Positions 8,689-17,930 of a stretch of 64,000 nucleotides of DNA are shown one piece after another. The position numbers and the translations under genes are program-made. Origin of the DNA: Succinivibrio dextrinosolvens DSM 3072 (lineage in GTDB: Bacteria > Pseudomonadota > Gammaproteobacteria > Enterobacterales > Succinivibrionaceae). Where the stretch lies: assembly GCF_900167015.1 (NCBI RefSeq), contig NZ_FUXX01000006.1:1-64000 (forward strand). The letters are read 5' to 3'. The notes under the pieces are model-generated. The model saw only the letters and a program-made list of their open reading frames with translations, was not told the origin of the DNA and did not search any database. The number at the start of each line of letters is the position of its first letter. The first letter of the stretch is position 1.

Positions 8689-9498
8689 ATGAACGAATTA
8701 GTTGTCTTGCTATTGGAATCTGGAAGCAGAGAGCTTGTTATCTTTGTTCTTCTGGCCATGGCAAGACTTATTGTTCTTATTTCCTTTACTCCTTTTTTCG
8801 CCCCAAAGATTGCCATGATCGTCAAGCTGCCTTTGTGTGTATGTTTCATACTGCCGGCTATTCCGATTTTTATGGTTCAGGCTGATCTTCACAAGAACAT
8901 TGATTTATCTGCAGCTGTGATCTGTGCTCTACTGTTCAAGGAGATTGTTATCGGTTTTCTGATAGCCTTCATCTCGGGTGTTTTTTTCTACGCGGCAATG
9001 TCTGCCGGAATGATTATTGATAACCAGAGAGGTGCCAGTCAGGCACAGGGCGGTGATCTCCTGGATGAAGTTCAGAACTCACCTTTTGGCTCTGTACTGA
9101 TGCTTTCTCTTGTGATTCTGTTTTATTCCACCGGTGCAATTATCGCGTACCTTACCTTTATTTTAAGTTCGTATACAGTGTGGCCTGTATATGAGGTACT
9201 GCCAGGAATTACCGGAGCCAAGGTTGCTGAATATGCTGGAATGGGACTGAATACACTAATGGCAACTGCTATGGTGATATGTTCACCTTTTGTAATCGTG
9301 GCGCTGATGACGGATATTTCGTTAGGTCTAATCAACAGATTCGCGCCTCAGCTGAATGTGTTTATTCTTTCAATGCCTATTAAGAGTGGATTGTGCGCAA
9401 CATTGATTGTGCTGTTTATTCAGCCTTATATGGAAATAGGTGAAATCTATCTTAATAAGATGATAACAATGTTGACGTATCTTACTAAGCTGTTTTAA
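8689..9498 (+). CDS. sctT: T3SS export apparatus protein SctT (YscT/FliR family)
   Basis: This 269-residue polytopic membrane protein has about six hydrophobic segments. The family feature GMIIDNQRGASQAQGGDLLDE lies in the loop near residues 105-127, followed by SPFGSVLMLSLVILFYSTG. It is one of the core gate proteins, with SctR and SctS. It directly follows sctS in the conserved order. sctU, often next, is instead on the other strand near 20 kb. Confidence 0.96.
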   Translation: MNELVVLLLESGSRELVIFVLLAMARLIVLISFTPFFAPKIAMIVKLPLCVCFILPAIPIFMVQADLHKNIDLSAAVICALLFKEIVIGFLIAFISGVFFYAAMSAGMIIDNQRGASQAQGGDLLDEVQNSPFGSVLMLSLVILFYSTGAIIAYLTFILSSYTVWPVYEVLPGITGAKVAEYAGMGLNTLMATAMVICSPFVIVALMTDISLGLINRFAPQLNVFILSMPIKSGLCATLIVLFIQPYMEIGEIYLNKMITMLTYLTKLF

Positions 9499-9516
9499 AC
9501 AGGTAGGAGCCTTATT

Positions 9517-10701
9517 ATGTTTTTTCAGATCTCGAATCATAGATTACAGATGAACTGGATTGGCTATTTTTTTAAGCTGGTTCTTGTCTTTGTAATCAGC
9601 TTCTGCTTTATACCTGTATCACATGCTGAAAATAGGGGTGAAGCCTGTCCACTTAACAAACCTCTTAAAGTAGCTGTTATGGCAGTGGGACTGCAGAAAA
9701 ATACAACTACATACTTTACTCAGATTCTTAAGAATTTAGGTGAAGAAGGGATTGTTTCTAAAAACAGTATCCCTAGAACCATTGATCTGAGAAATAATGA
9801 TGATTACAAAAAAAATATAACAGAGGCTGTAAAAGGAAAATGTCTGGAGTTTCCTGCTGAATATTCTTATATCTTCAACTGGGAGATAACAGCATTTAAG
9901 GAAAAAATAGGAGAGATTCGTTCTCTGATAAAAGAAAAAAAGATTGATTTTATCATTGCTATGGGAGATCTGACTTCAAAGTATCTGATTGAAGAAAAGC
10001 TCAATATTCCTATTATATGTTTTGATACTAATTCAACCAAAACTCTCAAGGAAATGGTCAGAAAGAACAGACTAGTTTCGATTCTTGACGATTCAAGAAA
10101 TATAAAGGATGACATTGATCTTTTTTACAGGATGTTTAGCTATTCCAATATAGGATATTTAAGAGATAAAAATCATGAGTTTGATATCTATACCGCCTAT
10201 GATGATGTCATGAATTATACAAAAGAAAAAAATATTCCAATTAAAGTTTGCGAGGGGGATTTCTTTATTCCTGATGTTGAAAAATCACGTTCCGAATTTT
10301 CCCGCTGTATGACTGAGCTTGCCGGCTCAAATATTAGCGCTGTATTTATTCCTGAAGTTGGAAATGGAATAGATATAAAACAACTTTATACTCAGATTCG
10401 ACCTGTTTTATCAAAGAAAGTAGCAACCATCTCATACGATTCTAAAGAGCAGGTTGCAGCAGGCAGTCTTCTGAGTGTTTACGACCCGGATGAATTTACA
10501 CGTGCTTCCTATGCTGCGGATTTAATTGGTGAGCTGATTTTTAATGCTTTTGACTCAAGCATTGTTATGAACAGAAAGGAGCTTTCGGTTCCGCTGTTTT
10601 TGGGTGTGAATCTTAAGACAGCTGCTCTTGTTCAGTGGCGTCCTGAATTTGATGTGCTGGTAGCTGTGGATGATGTTTTCCACACAACTAACAGTAAGTA
10701 A
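9517..10701 (+). CDS. Periplasmic ABC-type substrate-binding protein (TrpX/ABC_sub_bind-like)
   Basis: A membrane segment near residues 15-38 ends in VSHA, a likely signal peptidase I site, so the mature protein is periplasmic. The mature part has two alternating alpha/beta lobes with LKVAVMAVGLQKN at the start, IDFIIAMGDLTSKYLI and IPIICFDTNS in lobe one, and SAVFIPEVGNGID and KVATISYDSKEQVAAGSLLSV in lobe two. That is the layout of the ABC_sub_bind family. No permease or ATPase gene is nearby. It sits 18 nt after sctT and before lgt, so it may be a sensor or accessory rather than a transporter part. The ligand is unknown. Confidence 0.6.
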   Translation: MFFQISNHRLQMNWIGYFFKLVLVFVISFCFIPVSHAENRGEACPLNKPLKVAVMAVGLQKNTTTYFTQILKNLGEEGIVSKNSIPRTIDLRNNDDYKKNITEAVKGKCLEFPAEYSYIFNWEITAFKEKIGEIRSLIKEKKIDFIIAMGDLTSKYLIEEKLNIPIICFDTNSTKTLKEMVRKNRLVSILDDSRNIKDDIDLFYRMFSYSNIGYLRDKNHEFDIYTAYDDVMNYTKEKNIPIKVCEGDFFIPDVEKSRSEFSRCMTELAGSNISAVFIPEVGNGIDIKQLYTQIRPVLSKKVATISYDSKEQVAAGSLLSVYDPDEFTRASYAADLIGELIFNAFDSSIVMNRKELSVPLFLGVNLKTAALVQWRPEFDVLVAVDDVFHTTNSK

Positions 10702-10746
10702 CCTGTTTGCTGGATATTTCGGTGTGCATGAGAGATTCATAAGAAT

Positions 10747-11484
10747 ATGGATATAGGCTCGTTATCCTACGGAGGAGTTTATCTCCTCGGTTTTGTTCTG
10801 TATCTGCTGATGCCATCACTGGTTTTCCCTTTTAGCTTAAAAGTTAATTATTCTCTGTTTGCTGCCAATGGCGCAATTATAGGTGGACGTCTGGGATACG
10901 TGTTTTTTTATGAGCCTGTTTATTACCTGAATAATCCATTTGAAATCATTGAGCTGTGGAAGGGGGGAATGTCATTTCACGGTGGAGTGCTGGGGCTGGT
11001 AGCAGGATGTCTTCTGTGTACGTACCTTACAAAAAGCTCACGTGAACTGTTTTTCCGAGCTTTGGACAGAGCCTGTCTTATTGCTCTCGTGATTATACCT
11101 CTTGGCAGATGCTGTAATTACCTGAACGGGGAGCTTTGGGGAAGGATTACGCAGGTTCCATGGGGAGTGTTTTTTGAAGGTGCTGATGATAATCCTCGTC
11201 ACCCTGTGCAGCTTTATGAGGCTTTTTTTGAAGGCCCTATGCTTGGTCTTTTGCTGTATTTTATGTATCAGAGAAAACTATTAAAAAGGCCTTTAACCAT
11301 TTCCTGCTATTACCTTTTGGGGTATAGCTTATTTAGATTCTTTACAGAGTTTTTCCGTGAAGCTGATTCAATGGTGGGTTATTTTCATGGCTTTACTTTA
11401 GGGCAGATACTGTGTATTGCCGGTATTTTTATAAGTGTTTTTCTTCTGAAAAAAATCGGTCGTGAATTTGTTGAAAGCAGCTAA
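10747..11484 (+). CDS. lgt: Prolipoprotein diacylglyceryl transferase
   Basis: Lgt transfers diacylglycerol from phosphatidylglycerol to the lipobox cysteine of prolipoproteins. Visible signatures are GGRLGYVFFYEP, MSFHGGVLG (His78), the motif RCCNYLNGELWGR starting at Arg121, and RHPVQLYEAFFEG. Seven membrane segments are likely. At 245 aa it is shorter than the E. coli enzyme (291), mainly at the termini. It lies in an apparent run with sctS, sctT and a binding protein. Substrates nearby would include the SctJ lipoprotein and two TAXI-type lipoproteins. It may be a second, island-encoded copy; the rest of the genome would tell. Confidence 0.93.
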   Translation: MDIGSLSYGGVYLLGFVLYLLMPSLVFPFSLKVNYSLFAANGAIIGGRLGYVFFYEPVYYLNNPFEIIELWKGGMSFHGGVLGLVAGCLLCTYLTKSSRELFFRALDRACLIALVIIPLGRCCNYLNGELWGRITQVPWGVFFEGADDNPRHPVQLYEAFFEGPMLGLLLYFMYQRKLLKRPLTISCYYLLGYSLFRFFTEFFREADSMVGYFHGFTLGQILCIAGIFISVFLLKKIGREFVESS

Positions 11485-11604
11485 TAATTTGATCTTAAAT
11501 CATTTGTTGCAATTCACATTTACGAAAATAATACAGTCTCTGACTGTATATGGCATCTATAATCTAAGTGTATTTACCTTTTATAGCGTAAAGAGGGTTA
11601 CAAA

Positions 11605-11952
11605 GTGGAAATTGTTATAAACACTTCTCCTGATAACGGAAGCATTTCTGTTATTGAAGTTGAGGGAAGAATGGACGCTTTAAGCGTTGGTGAATTTGAG
11701 GAAAAGGTAATTCCTCAGTGTTCTGTTGAAGGTATATCCGGCTATATTATCGACTTTGCAAAACTGGTTTACATCAGTTCTGCCGGCTTAAGAGCAATTC
11801 TGAAGGTTGCAAAACTGTGTAAGGAGCAAGGCCGAAAGGTAGCGATCTGCAATTTATCTCCTGATGTTCATGAGGTTTTTAAGATCTCTGGTTTCGATTT
11901 GATTGTAACTGTCTGTGATAATTTGGATAGCGCCAAGTCTGCAGTTATTTAG
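11605..11952 (+). CDS. STAS-domain anti-sigma factor antagonist (BtrV/RsbV-like)
   Basis: This 115-residue single STAS domain has the phosphoacceptor motif YISSAGLRAIL; the second Ser (Ser59) aligns with the phosphorylated serine of SpoIIAA. In partner switching, the unphosphorylated form binds the kinase and frees its other partner. It starts at GTG 11605 with GAGGG upstream. The HATPase gene follows after 17 nt, and two PP2C phosphatases follow that. A paralogue of equal length is at 48356. The set parallels Bordetella BtrV/W/U, which controls T3SS output. Confidence 0.92.
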   Translation: MEIVINTSPDNGSISVIEVEGRMDALSVGEFEEKVIPQCSVEGISGYIIDFAKLVYISSAGLRAILKVAKLCKEQGRKVAICNLSPDVHEVFKISGFDLIVTVCDNLDSAKSAVI

Positions 11953-11969
11953 CACAGAGGTAATTTGCA

Positions 11970-12401
11970 ATGATAACAGTTAAACTTCCTGCAAAGATTG
12001 AACAGCTCGAGAATATAAACGAGAAACTCAGAGCCTATATGACTGGTGAATTGGAGCCTCTGCTAATGAAGACTCAGCTGGTTGTAGAAGAGCTGCTTGC
12101 CAATATCTGTAATTATGCCTACGACGGTAAAAGCGGTAATGCTGAGTTCTCTGTCGGAGTTGTTACTTTTGACGGTGAGCCTTATATCAGGATTTCCTTT
12201 GTGGACGGAGGAAAACCATTCAATCCTTTCAAAGAAGAAAGAGATCCTCATGTTAAGGATTCAGTTGAATCAAGACCGGTGGGCGGTTTAGGCATTCATT
12301 TTGTAAAGAACATGTCTAATCACTACATATATTCCCGTCTTAAAGAGTGCAATGTTGTTGATATCTTCATTGAAGCTAAGGGATATAGCGGGAACAAGTA
12401 G
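11970..12401 (+). CDS. Anti-sigma factor / serine kinase, HATPase_c_2 (BtrW/RsbW-like)
   Basis: This 143-residue GHKL-fold kinase has the N box VVEELLANICNYAY and the G1 box SFVDGGKPFNP. The G2-like GGLGIHFVKNM marks the ATP lid. Such proteins phosphorylate a STAS partner and sequester a sigma factor or other effector. The STAS gene is immediately upstream and the phosphatase gene 53 nt downstream. No sigma factor gene is visible in the window, so the target is unknown. Confidence 0.92.
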   Translation: MITVKLPAKIEQLENINEKLRAYMTGELEPLLMKTQLVVEELLANICNYAYDGKSGNAEFSVGVVTFDGEPYIRISFVDGGKPFNPFKEERDPHVKDSVESRPVGGLGIHFVKNMSNHYIYSRLKECNVVDIFIEAKGYSGNK

Positions 12402-12454
12402 TTGCTAAATGCAGATTGCAGTATTTAGCATTTCTTTACTATTGGATTGGATAA

Positions 12455-14422
12455 ATGGGTAAATCTGTAGCAGCAAATGCTGGTATTAGAATGAGCTTCA
12501 AAACAAAGGTAATGCTTTTATCTTTGTGCCTACTCATTGTTCCTTTGCTTTTATTCTCATATTATTCCTATGGTACCCTGAAGGCCAGCATAGTTCAGGA
12601 ACAAAGAGAATCCATATCTTCTGAGTCTGCTGTTTTAAGGGATTTTGTTCAGGAAAATTTTCAGTGGGTATTAAGTGAGTCAATTGTTCCACTCCTTTCC
12701 ATCAGAAAAACCAATGAAGAGCAGCTGTTCATTGTAAAGAAAGGTATTAACCAGGCTATAACCTTCAACGATAATAATCTTATTGATATTGCCGAGTCAT
12801 ACATCTTAGGCGCAGCTAATTCAGAGAGAATTCAGACATTTATCTGTAAGGTTTCTAATCCAAATGAAGGTCTGTTCCTATCTTCAGAAGTTCGAGAGCT
12901 GTTAAATGCAAAACTTGGAACCCTTACTAGAAAAACTCTTGGAGAGCTGATTTACGAAAGAGATTTCGAGCTGAACAAATATTATCATTACTATTTTGTT
13001 CAGGGAAATAAGCACTATCTCGGTTCTTTAACCAGATTGAACTCCAGTTATGTCATCGTTCTTTTTCACGATATTTCTAATATCAGAGCCGATTATGACG
13101 CCAATGCTCTTGAAAGAGCATTTGCTGTTGACCTGGTGGGAACTATTTCCGCCATCAACAGAGTTGATCCTGAATCGACCAATATCTATGTTTTTACAGA
13201 AGACCGTAAAACAATCATCAGAAAGCTTGCATACAAACTACCAGATACTCTAACGGATGAATACCTTGAAAAGGCAAAAAAGGATGAGGTCTGGGAAGGT
13301 TATCTGGACAAAATGAACTATGCTTATATTTTCTATTTTAAACAGACAGGCTGGTTCTTTGTCTATACTATCAATTTCTCTAACAGTATTTCAGCATTGA
13401 ACGATTCAATGACTCTCATCTGGGTAATATCTGTGCTCCTTGCGGTCTGCTGTGTATTTCTGTGTTCGAAAATTATGGGAAAGCCACTTAGTGCTTTATC
13501 TCAGATAGCAAAAACCGCTGGGTATATTGAGCGCGCAAACCTGACAAATAAAGATGAAATAGAGAAAATCTCCGGTATGCTGCAGTTCGATTCCAAAGAT
13601 GAGATTGGAAATCTTGCCGAGACTTTAAAGGAAATGTCCAGCTCTGTTTCTGACAAGGCAATCGAACTTCTGTCTGCAAATGCTCAGAAGCGTCAGCTTG
13701 AAGGTGAGCTTAATGCGGCAAAGGAAATTCAGATGGGGATTCTTCCTGAATCCCTTGATCTTCGTGAATTCAGTCCTCTTAAGATTTCTGCAATGCAGTT
13801 TGCTGCAAAGGAAGTGGGAGGAGACCTTTATGATGCAATTTCCTTTGATGAGGACAGAGTCGCACTGGTAATCGGTGATGTTTCTGATAAGGGAGTACCT
13901 GCTGCTCTGTTTATGGCAATGACGGTTATTCTGATAAGAGAGTGTATTTCACTGAAAATGCCTGTAGAAAGGATTGCTCTTGAGTTAAACAAGAACCTGT
14001 GTCAGCACAATCCTAATATGATGTTCGTTACTCTGTTTGTGGGAATTTTAAATAAGAAGAGCAGAGAATTATCCTATGTTAACTGCGGTCATTGTCTTCC
14101 TTACATAATCAAGAATGGCAAGGTCGAAGCTATTAAGGGGCTTAGTGGCCCTGCTATAGGTGTGGCACCGGAATTTGAGTACAGGTCATTCTCTGTAAGT
14201 GTGCCTTCTGAGAGTAATCTGTTCTTCTACACTGATGGTGTGAGTGAGGCTCAGAATAGTGCACAGGAGCTTTACGGTGAAAACAGAATTGTTGAGTTTT
14301 TAGAAAATGTCAATGAAATGGATCCAGCTAAAATCTGCAGCAGAATGATGAATGAGCTTGTTTTATACAGAAATAAGGCTCCTCAGTCAGATGACATTAC
14401 GATTCTTGGGGTAAAGATTTAG
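12455..14422 (+). CDS. Membrane-bound PP2C/SpoIIE-type serine phosphatase with periplasmic sensor (BtrU/RsbU-like)
   Basis: At 655 aa it has TM1 near residues 19-40, a ~275-residue periplasmic region of Cache/sensor type, TM2 near 320-340, a HAMP-like linker (KPLSALSQIAKTAG) and a coiled linker. The SpoIIE phosphatase domain runs from about 415 to the end. Metal-binding motifs are GGDLYDAISF, GDVSDKGVPAALFM, FYTDGVSEAQN and QSDDITILG. It should dephosphorylate the STAS protein in response to an extracytoplasmic cue. A close paralogue begins 20 nt downstream. Confidence 0.93.
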   Translation: MGKSVAANAGIRMSFKTKVMLLSLCLLIVPLLLFSYYSYGTLKASIVQEQRESISSESAVLRDFVQENFQWVLSESIVPLLSIRKTNEEQLFIVKKGINQAITFNDNNLIDIAESYILGAANSERIQTFICKVSNPNEGLFLSSEVRELLNAKLGTLTRKTLGELIYERDFELNKYYHYYFVQGNKHYLGSLTRLNSSYVIVLFHDISNIRADYDANALERAFAVDLVGTISAINRVDPESTNIYVFTEDRKTIIRKLAYKLPDTLTDEYLEKAKKDEVWEGYLDKMNYAYIFYFKQTGWFFVYTINFSNSISALNDSMTLIWVISVLLAVCCVFLCSKIMGKPLSALSQIAKTAGYIERANLTNKDEIEKISGMLQFDSKDEIGNLAETLKEMSSSVSDKAIELLSANAQKRQLEGELNAAKEIQMGILPESLDLREFSPLKISAMQFAAKEVGGDLYDAISFDEDRVALVIGDVSDKGVPAALFMAMTVILIRECISLKMPVERIALELNKNLCQHNPNMMFVTLFVGILNKKSRELSYVNCGHCLPYIIKNGKVEAIKGLSGPAIGVAPEFEYRSFSVSVPSESNLFFYTDGVSEAQNSAQELYGENRIVEFLENVNEMDPAKICSRMMNELVLYRNKAPQSDDITILGVKI

Positions 14423-14441
14423 GATTTAAAGGGATATTTTT

Positions 14442-16421
14442 GTGTTAAGGCTTCCTTCTATGAGTTTTAAATCAAGACTTATAAGCTTGATACTGGTATT
14501 TGCTATGCTGCCTATTCTGGTGGTCGTAGCGGTACTCTACTACACTCAGACCGAGGCTTCATTTGAGAAGAACCACTTCTATCAGACTTCAAACAACATT
14601 ATGTATTCTGAGATTTTTGACAGCTACTATTATCGTAATGTTGTTGCAAATCTTGTAATTCTAAACGGAAGAAGAGAGAAGTTAAGACTGATGTCTAAGG
14701 CTATTATGGATGCCTATAAGCTTAATGATGAAACATCAGGCATGATTGGCAGCAGCTCGATTATCCGTAACATTATGTTTGAAAGTACCAGAGCTGCAGG
14801 TCTTATGTCTTTCATTTTTGACAAGGCTAATCCTACTGAATCCTATTTTGTCAGAGCTGATTTCAGACGACTTTTAAAATATAAGACTATTCTCGGTGAA
14901 GATCTGGGAACTTATATCCGACAGCGCGAGTTTCATAATCCAGGCACTTTTCATGTTCTATCCGATGTAAAAACCGGAGATGTGTATCTTCTGAGCATGA
15001 CCGCCATGGATTCACATCGTATTCTGGTAGTAGGCGAATTACAGAATGATCTCAAAGATAGTTTTCGTTCTGTGAAGAATCAGATTATTGAATCTCTTAA
15101 TAATGTAATACAGCCTGAGGGTAGACATCTTACTTCCCAGAAGACTTTATTAACCTACATTGCTGATTTGGATGGTAAACAGGTAGCTCCTAAGAGCGCT
15201 GATGGAAGTGAACCTATGTATCTTGATGATGAGATACGCCAAAAGGTACAGAGACTCTTCAATCAGAAGTATAACGTAAGATATGATCATAGACTCAATG
15301 ACATTGATTACCAGATGCTTATAACCTTTTACAATCAGATGGGGCTGCATATTGTATCAGCAACCCCAGTAAGTGAGATTCTGAGTGCTCAGAGAAGGGA
15401 AACCAATAAGTTTATTATGATCGCCTGTATTGTTGGTTTCTTTGCAATTCTGATTGCTCTGGTTCTTGTTTCTGATCTTGTAAAACCTCTTACTGTTGTT
15501 ATCGCCAATACCAGGAATATTGCAAAGCTTGATTTAAGAGATATTGTCAGCGTAAGACGCTTCATCAACAGATTTGACCGAAACCGTAAAGATGAGGTTT
15601 GTGAAATATCCAATGCTATTGCCAAGATGACCACTAATCTTTCCTCCAATATCTGTAATCTTCTTGAAACTCAGGATCGCCAGCGCAAGATTGAAGGTGA
15701 GCTTAACACTGCAAAGGATATTCAGCTTGGTATTCTGCCTGATAATCTGGATAATCCTTCATTTGCGCCTCTTAAGATTAGTGGCAGTATGATCCCGGCC
15801 AAGGAAGTTGGAGGAGATCTGTATGATGTCATTGAACTTGATGAGGACAATGTGGCCTTTGTTATAGGAGATGTTTCAGACAAGGGTGTTCCTGCTGCGC
15901 TGTTCATGGTGATGACCGTTACCGTTATAAGAGAATGCTTCTCTCTTAAGATGTCGTCTGCCAGGGTTATGAACGAGGTTAACAAGGTTCTATGCTCCCA
16001 TAACCCTAATATGATGTTCGTAACTCTGTTTGTATCGGTTTTAAACAAAAAGGATGGTACCTTTACCTATGCCAACGGCGGTCACTGTCAGCCTGTTCTA
16101 TGCCATGACGGAAAGATAAGTCTGCTTGATGGATTAAGTGGTCCTGCTCCTGGAGTTGCGGCTGATTTTGAATACAGGGAATTTAGCTGCTCTATTCAGA
16201 AGAATACCAGACTGTTCCTGTATACTGACGGTGTCAGCGAAGCTCAGAATGAGTCTAAGGAACTCTTTGGTGAAGAGCGAATCAACAGTTGTGTACTGAA
16301 ACATTCAGAGCTGGATGTAGCAGGCTTCTCCGAGAGTATGTTAAATGAGATTTCATCCTACAGAGGCACAGCTCCTCAATCTGATGATATCACCATGCTG
16401 ACGATTGATTATCCTGCCTAG
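14442..16421 (+). CDS. Second membrane-bound PP2C/SpoIIE-type serine phosphatase
   Basis: This is a 659-residue paralogue of the preceding gene with the same TM-sensor-TM-HAMP-PP2C layout. Catalytic motifs GGDLYDVIEL, GDVSDKGVPAALFMVMT, LYTDGVSEAQN and APQSDDITML are intact. The phosphatase domains are very alike, while the periplasmic sensors differ. I infer two different signals feeding one STAS/kinase switch. The start is GTG 14442, with AAAGGGA about 8 nt upstream; ATG 14460 is an alternative. Confidence 0.92.
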   Translation: MLRLPSMSFKSRLISLILVFAMLPILVVVAVLYYTQTEASFEKNHFYQTSNNIMYSEIFDSYYYRNVVANLVILNGRREKLRLMSKAIMDAYKLNDETSGMIGSSSIIRNIMFESTRAAGLMSFIFDKANPTESYFVRADFRRLLKYKTILGEDLGTYIRQREFHNPGTFHVLSDVKTGDVYLLSMTAMDSHRILVVGELQNDLKDSFRSVKNQIIESLNNVIQPEGRHLTSQKTLLTYIADLDGKQVAPKSADGSEPMYLDDEIRQKVQRLFNQKYNVRYDHRLNDIDYQMLITFYNQMGLHIVSATPVSEILSAQRRETNKFIMIACIVGFFAILIALVLVSDLVKPLTVVIANTRNIAKLDLRDIVSVRRFINRFDRNRKDEVCEISNAIAKMTTNLSSNICNLLETQDRQRKIEGELNTAKDIQLGILPDNLDNPSFAPLKISGSMIPAKEVGGDLYDVIELDEDNVAFVIGDVSDKGVPAALFMVMTVTVIRECFSLKMSSARVMNEVNKVLCSHNPNMMFVTLFVSVLNKKDGTFTYANGGHCQPVLCHDGKISLLDGLSGPAPGVAADFEYREFSCSIQKNTRLFLYTDGVSEAQNESKELFGEERINSCVLKHSELDVAGFSESMLNEISSYRGTAPQSDDITMLTIDYPA

Positions 16422-16491
16422 TTTTCTTTTCTCTGTGCTTCACAAATCAGTGATATCGGTGTTTGACCATTGCGATTTTCATTTTGAAAAC

Positions 16492-16525
16492 AAAAAAAAG
16501 AGAGTGATATTAAATACCACTCTCT
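16492..16525 (-). terminator. Terminator of the first tip/filament gene (minus strand)
   Basis: AGAGAGTG (16499-16506) pairs with CACTCTCT (16518-16525). On the minus strand the hairpin is followed by a run of T, seen as A at 16492-16498. Confidence 0.88.
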
Positions 16526-16545
16526 TAGCATGATTATAATGAATC

Positions 16546-17331
16546 TTAGCTCTTCAGGATGCTCTGCTGCAGCTGAGCGCCTGTCTTAATCATATCTGAT
16601 GAGCCTGATACAAAGGCATTGTACTGACCCATCTTATCCTGCAGCTTAACCATCTGAGTCTGGTTGTCTGAGTTGCAGTTCTCAGCCTTATGCTGAAGGG
16701 AGGTAACCAGGTTGTCAATCTTGGTAGTATCCAGCTTGCCATTGAAGTCTGATGTTAGACCGCCTGCTTCCATTGCAGCAATTGCAGCGCTAAGTACTGA
16801 CTTGTACTTCTGAATCTCATTTAGACCGCCCTTAAGCTCGTATTCCATATGAACGTTGTCATCACCACGAGTCATGTCAGGGAAGTTCTTCTTACCTACA
16901 CGATCGGTCAGAGTCTTCATATCATTGTAGACATCCTTTGGCAGATTAAAGCAAGGATCCTTACGCTCATTGATATAAGGCTTTAATGTACCGTCCTTAA
17001 TATCAGTTAACATCTTGTTGTAGGTTGCTTCTGCCTTATTTAAGGTTTCAAGCTCTTTTTTCATTGATTCAATATCTTTTGGAAGATTATAGTCACCGAT
17101 GCTCTTGTCTTCCTTGAACTGTCTTAACTTGTCGGCAGCTTCCATAATTCTTTTTGCCTGATCGTTCTGAGACTTCATTTCGCTGATATATCTTGTTGCA
17201 GTATCTTTATTGGTTTTTGCAATCTCAAGCTGAACAAGAGCAGCTGCAGCAAAAGGGCTCATCTTTGTCAGATCAAGTCCTTCAATATTCATTGAGCCCA
17301 TTGAGTTATTAATGCCGTTAATCTGTGCCAT
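16546..17331 (-). CDS. T3SS needle-tip/filament candidate (EspA/LcrV-like), copy 1
   Basis: At 261 aa there is no signal peptide. An N-terminal helix (FAAAALVQLEIAKTNKDTAT) leads into a coiled coil, a variable middle and a C-terminal helix carrying NSDNQTQMVKLQDKMGQYNA. That layout matches the EspA/SseB filament and LcrV tip proteins, which are exported and held together by N- and C-terminal coils. The C-terminal helix also resembles the tail of the SctF needle at 32661. A paralogue lies at 17931 and a shorter one at 57204. It is monocistronic with its own promoter-like element and terminator. The tip-versus-filament choice is open. Confidence 0.68.
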   Translation of the reverse strand: MAQINGINNSMGSMNIEGLDLTKMSPFAAAALVQLEIAKTNKDTATRYISEMKSQNDQAKRIMEAADKLRQFKEDKSIGDYNLPKDIESMKKELETLNKAEATYNKMLTDIKDGTLKPYINERKDPCFNLPKDVYNDMKTLTDRVGKKNFPDMTRGDDNVHMEYELKGGLNEIQKYKSVLSAAIAAMEAGGLTSDFNGKLDTTKIDNLVTSLQHKAENCNSDNQTQMVKLQDKMGQYNAFVSGSSDMIKTGAQLQQSILKS

Positions 17332-17930
17332 ATTCTGTACCTTCTTAAATAGTTAGAGGTTATAGAACCTGTATAAAATAATTTACCTTTGTCTTTAGTA
17401 TAGAAGTTAATCAGTTTTTGTAAAGTATAATTTTTACTCTACATTATAAAACTACGTTATTTGTTCAAATTTGTGACAGATGACAGATTTATAAGCAGTT
17501 TATTTTAAATAATACTCAATTAACTAAACAGAATTATTCTGAAAAAAGCGCTTTTGGGCTAATGGTTCTATTTTAGATTCCAGATTTCTTCTTTATGTTT
17601 TCCTCTTTTAATAGGATTTGTATTCATGAGCATTTCTGGTGTAGTGGAAAAATACAATGTCGTCGGAGGATAGTATTGTGAAGATGATTATGTTCTCATA
17701 ATTCATGTGAATTACTTTAAAAACAGCCAAAAAAAGTGAACCAGGTAATCACTTAATTGATTATCTTTGAGTGTGCTGTCGATTCTATGATGGAATAGAC
17801 TTTCTTTTACAAATATAATTGAATCTGTATAGACGTATATGAGAATAGGGAAGTACCAGGGAGAAGCTCAAAACAAAGGCTTCACCTTTTAGGAGAAGCC
17901 TTGTGTAATACGGGTAACTAATAAACTGTA
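17332..17930 (-). promoter_or_regulatory. Promoter region of tip/filament copy 1 plus non-coding spacer
   Basis: A block at 17415-17450 reads, on the minus strand, ATGTAGAGTAA followed by TATACTTTACAAAAA. It recurs almost unchanged upstream of copy 2. The TATACT box lies about 93 nt before the start codon. No good TTGACA -35 is seen, which suggests an activator. The rest (17451-17870) holds no gene I can support. AAGGCTTC/GAAGCCTT at 17876-17902 is a likely minus-strand terminator for copy 2. Confidence 0.5.
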
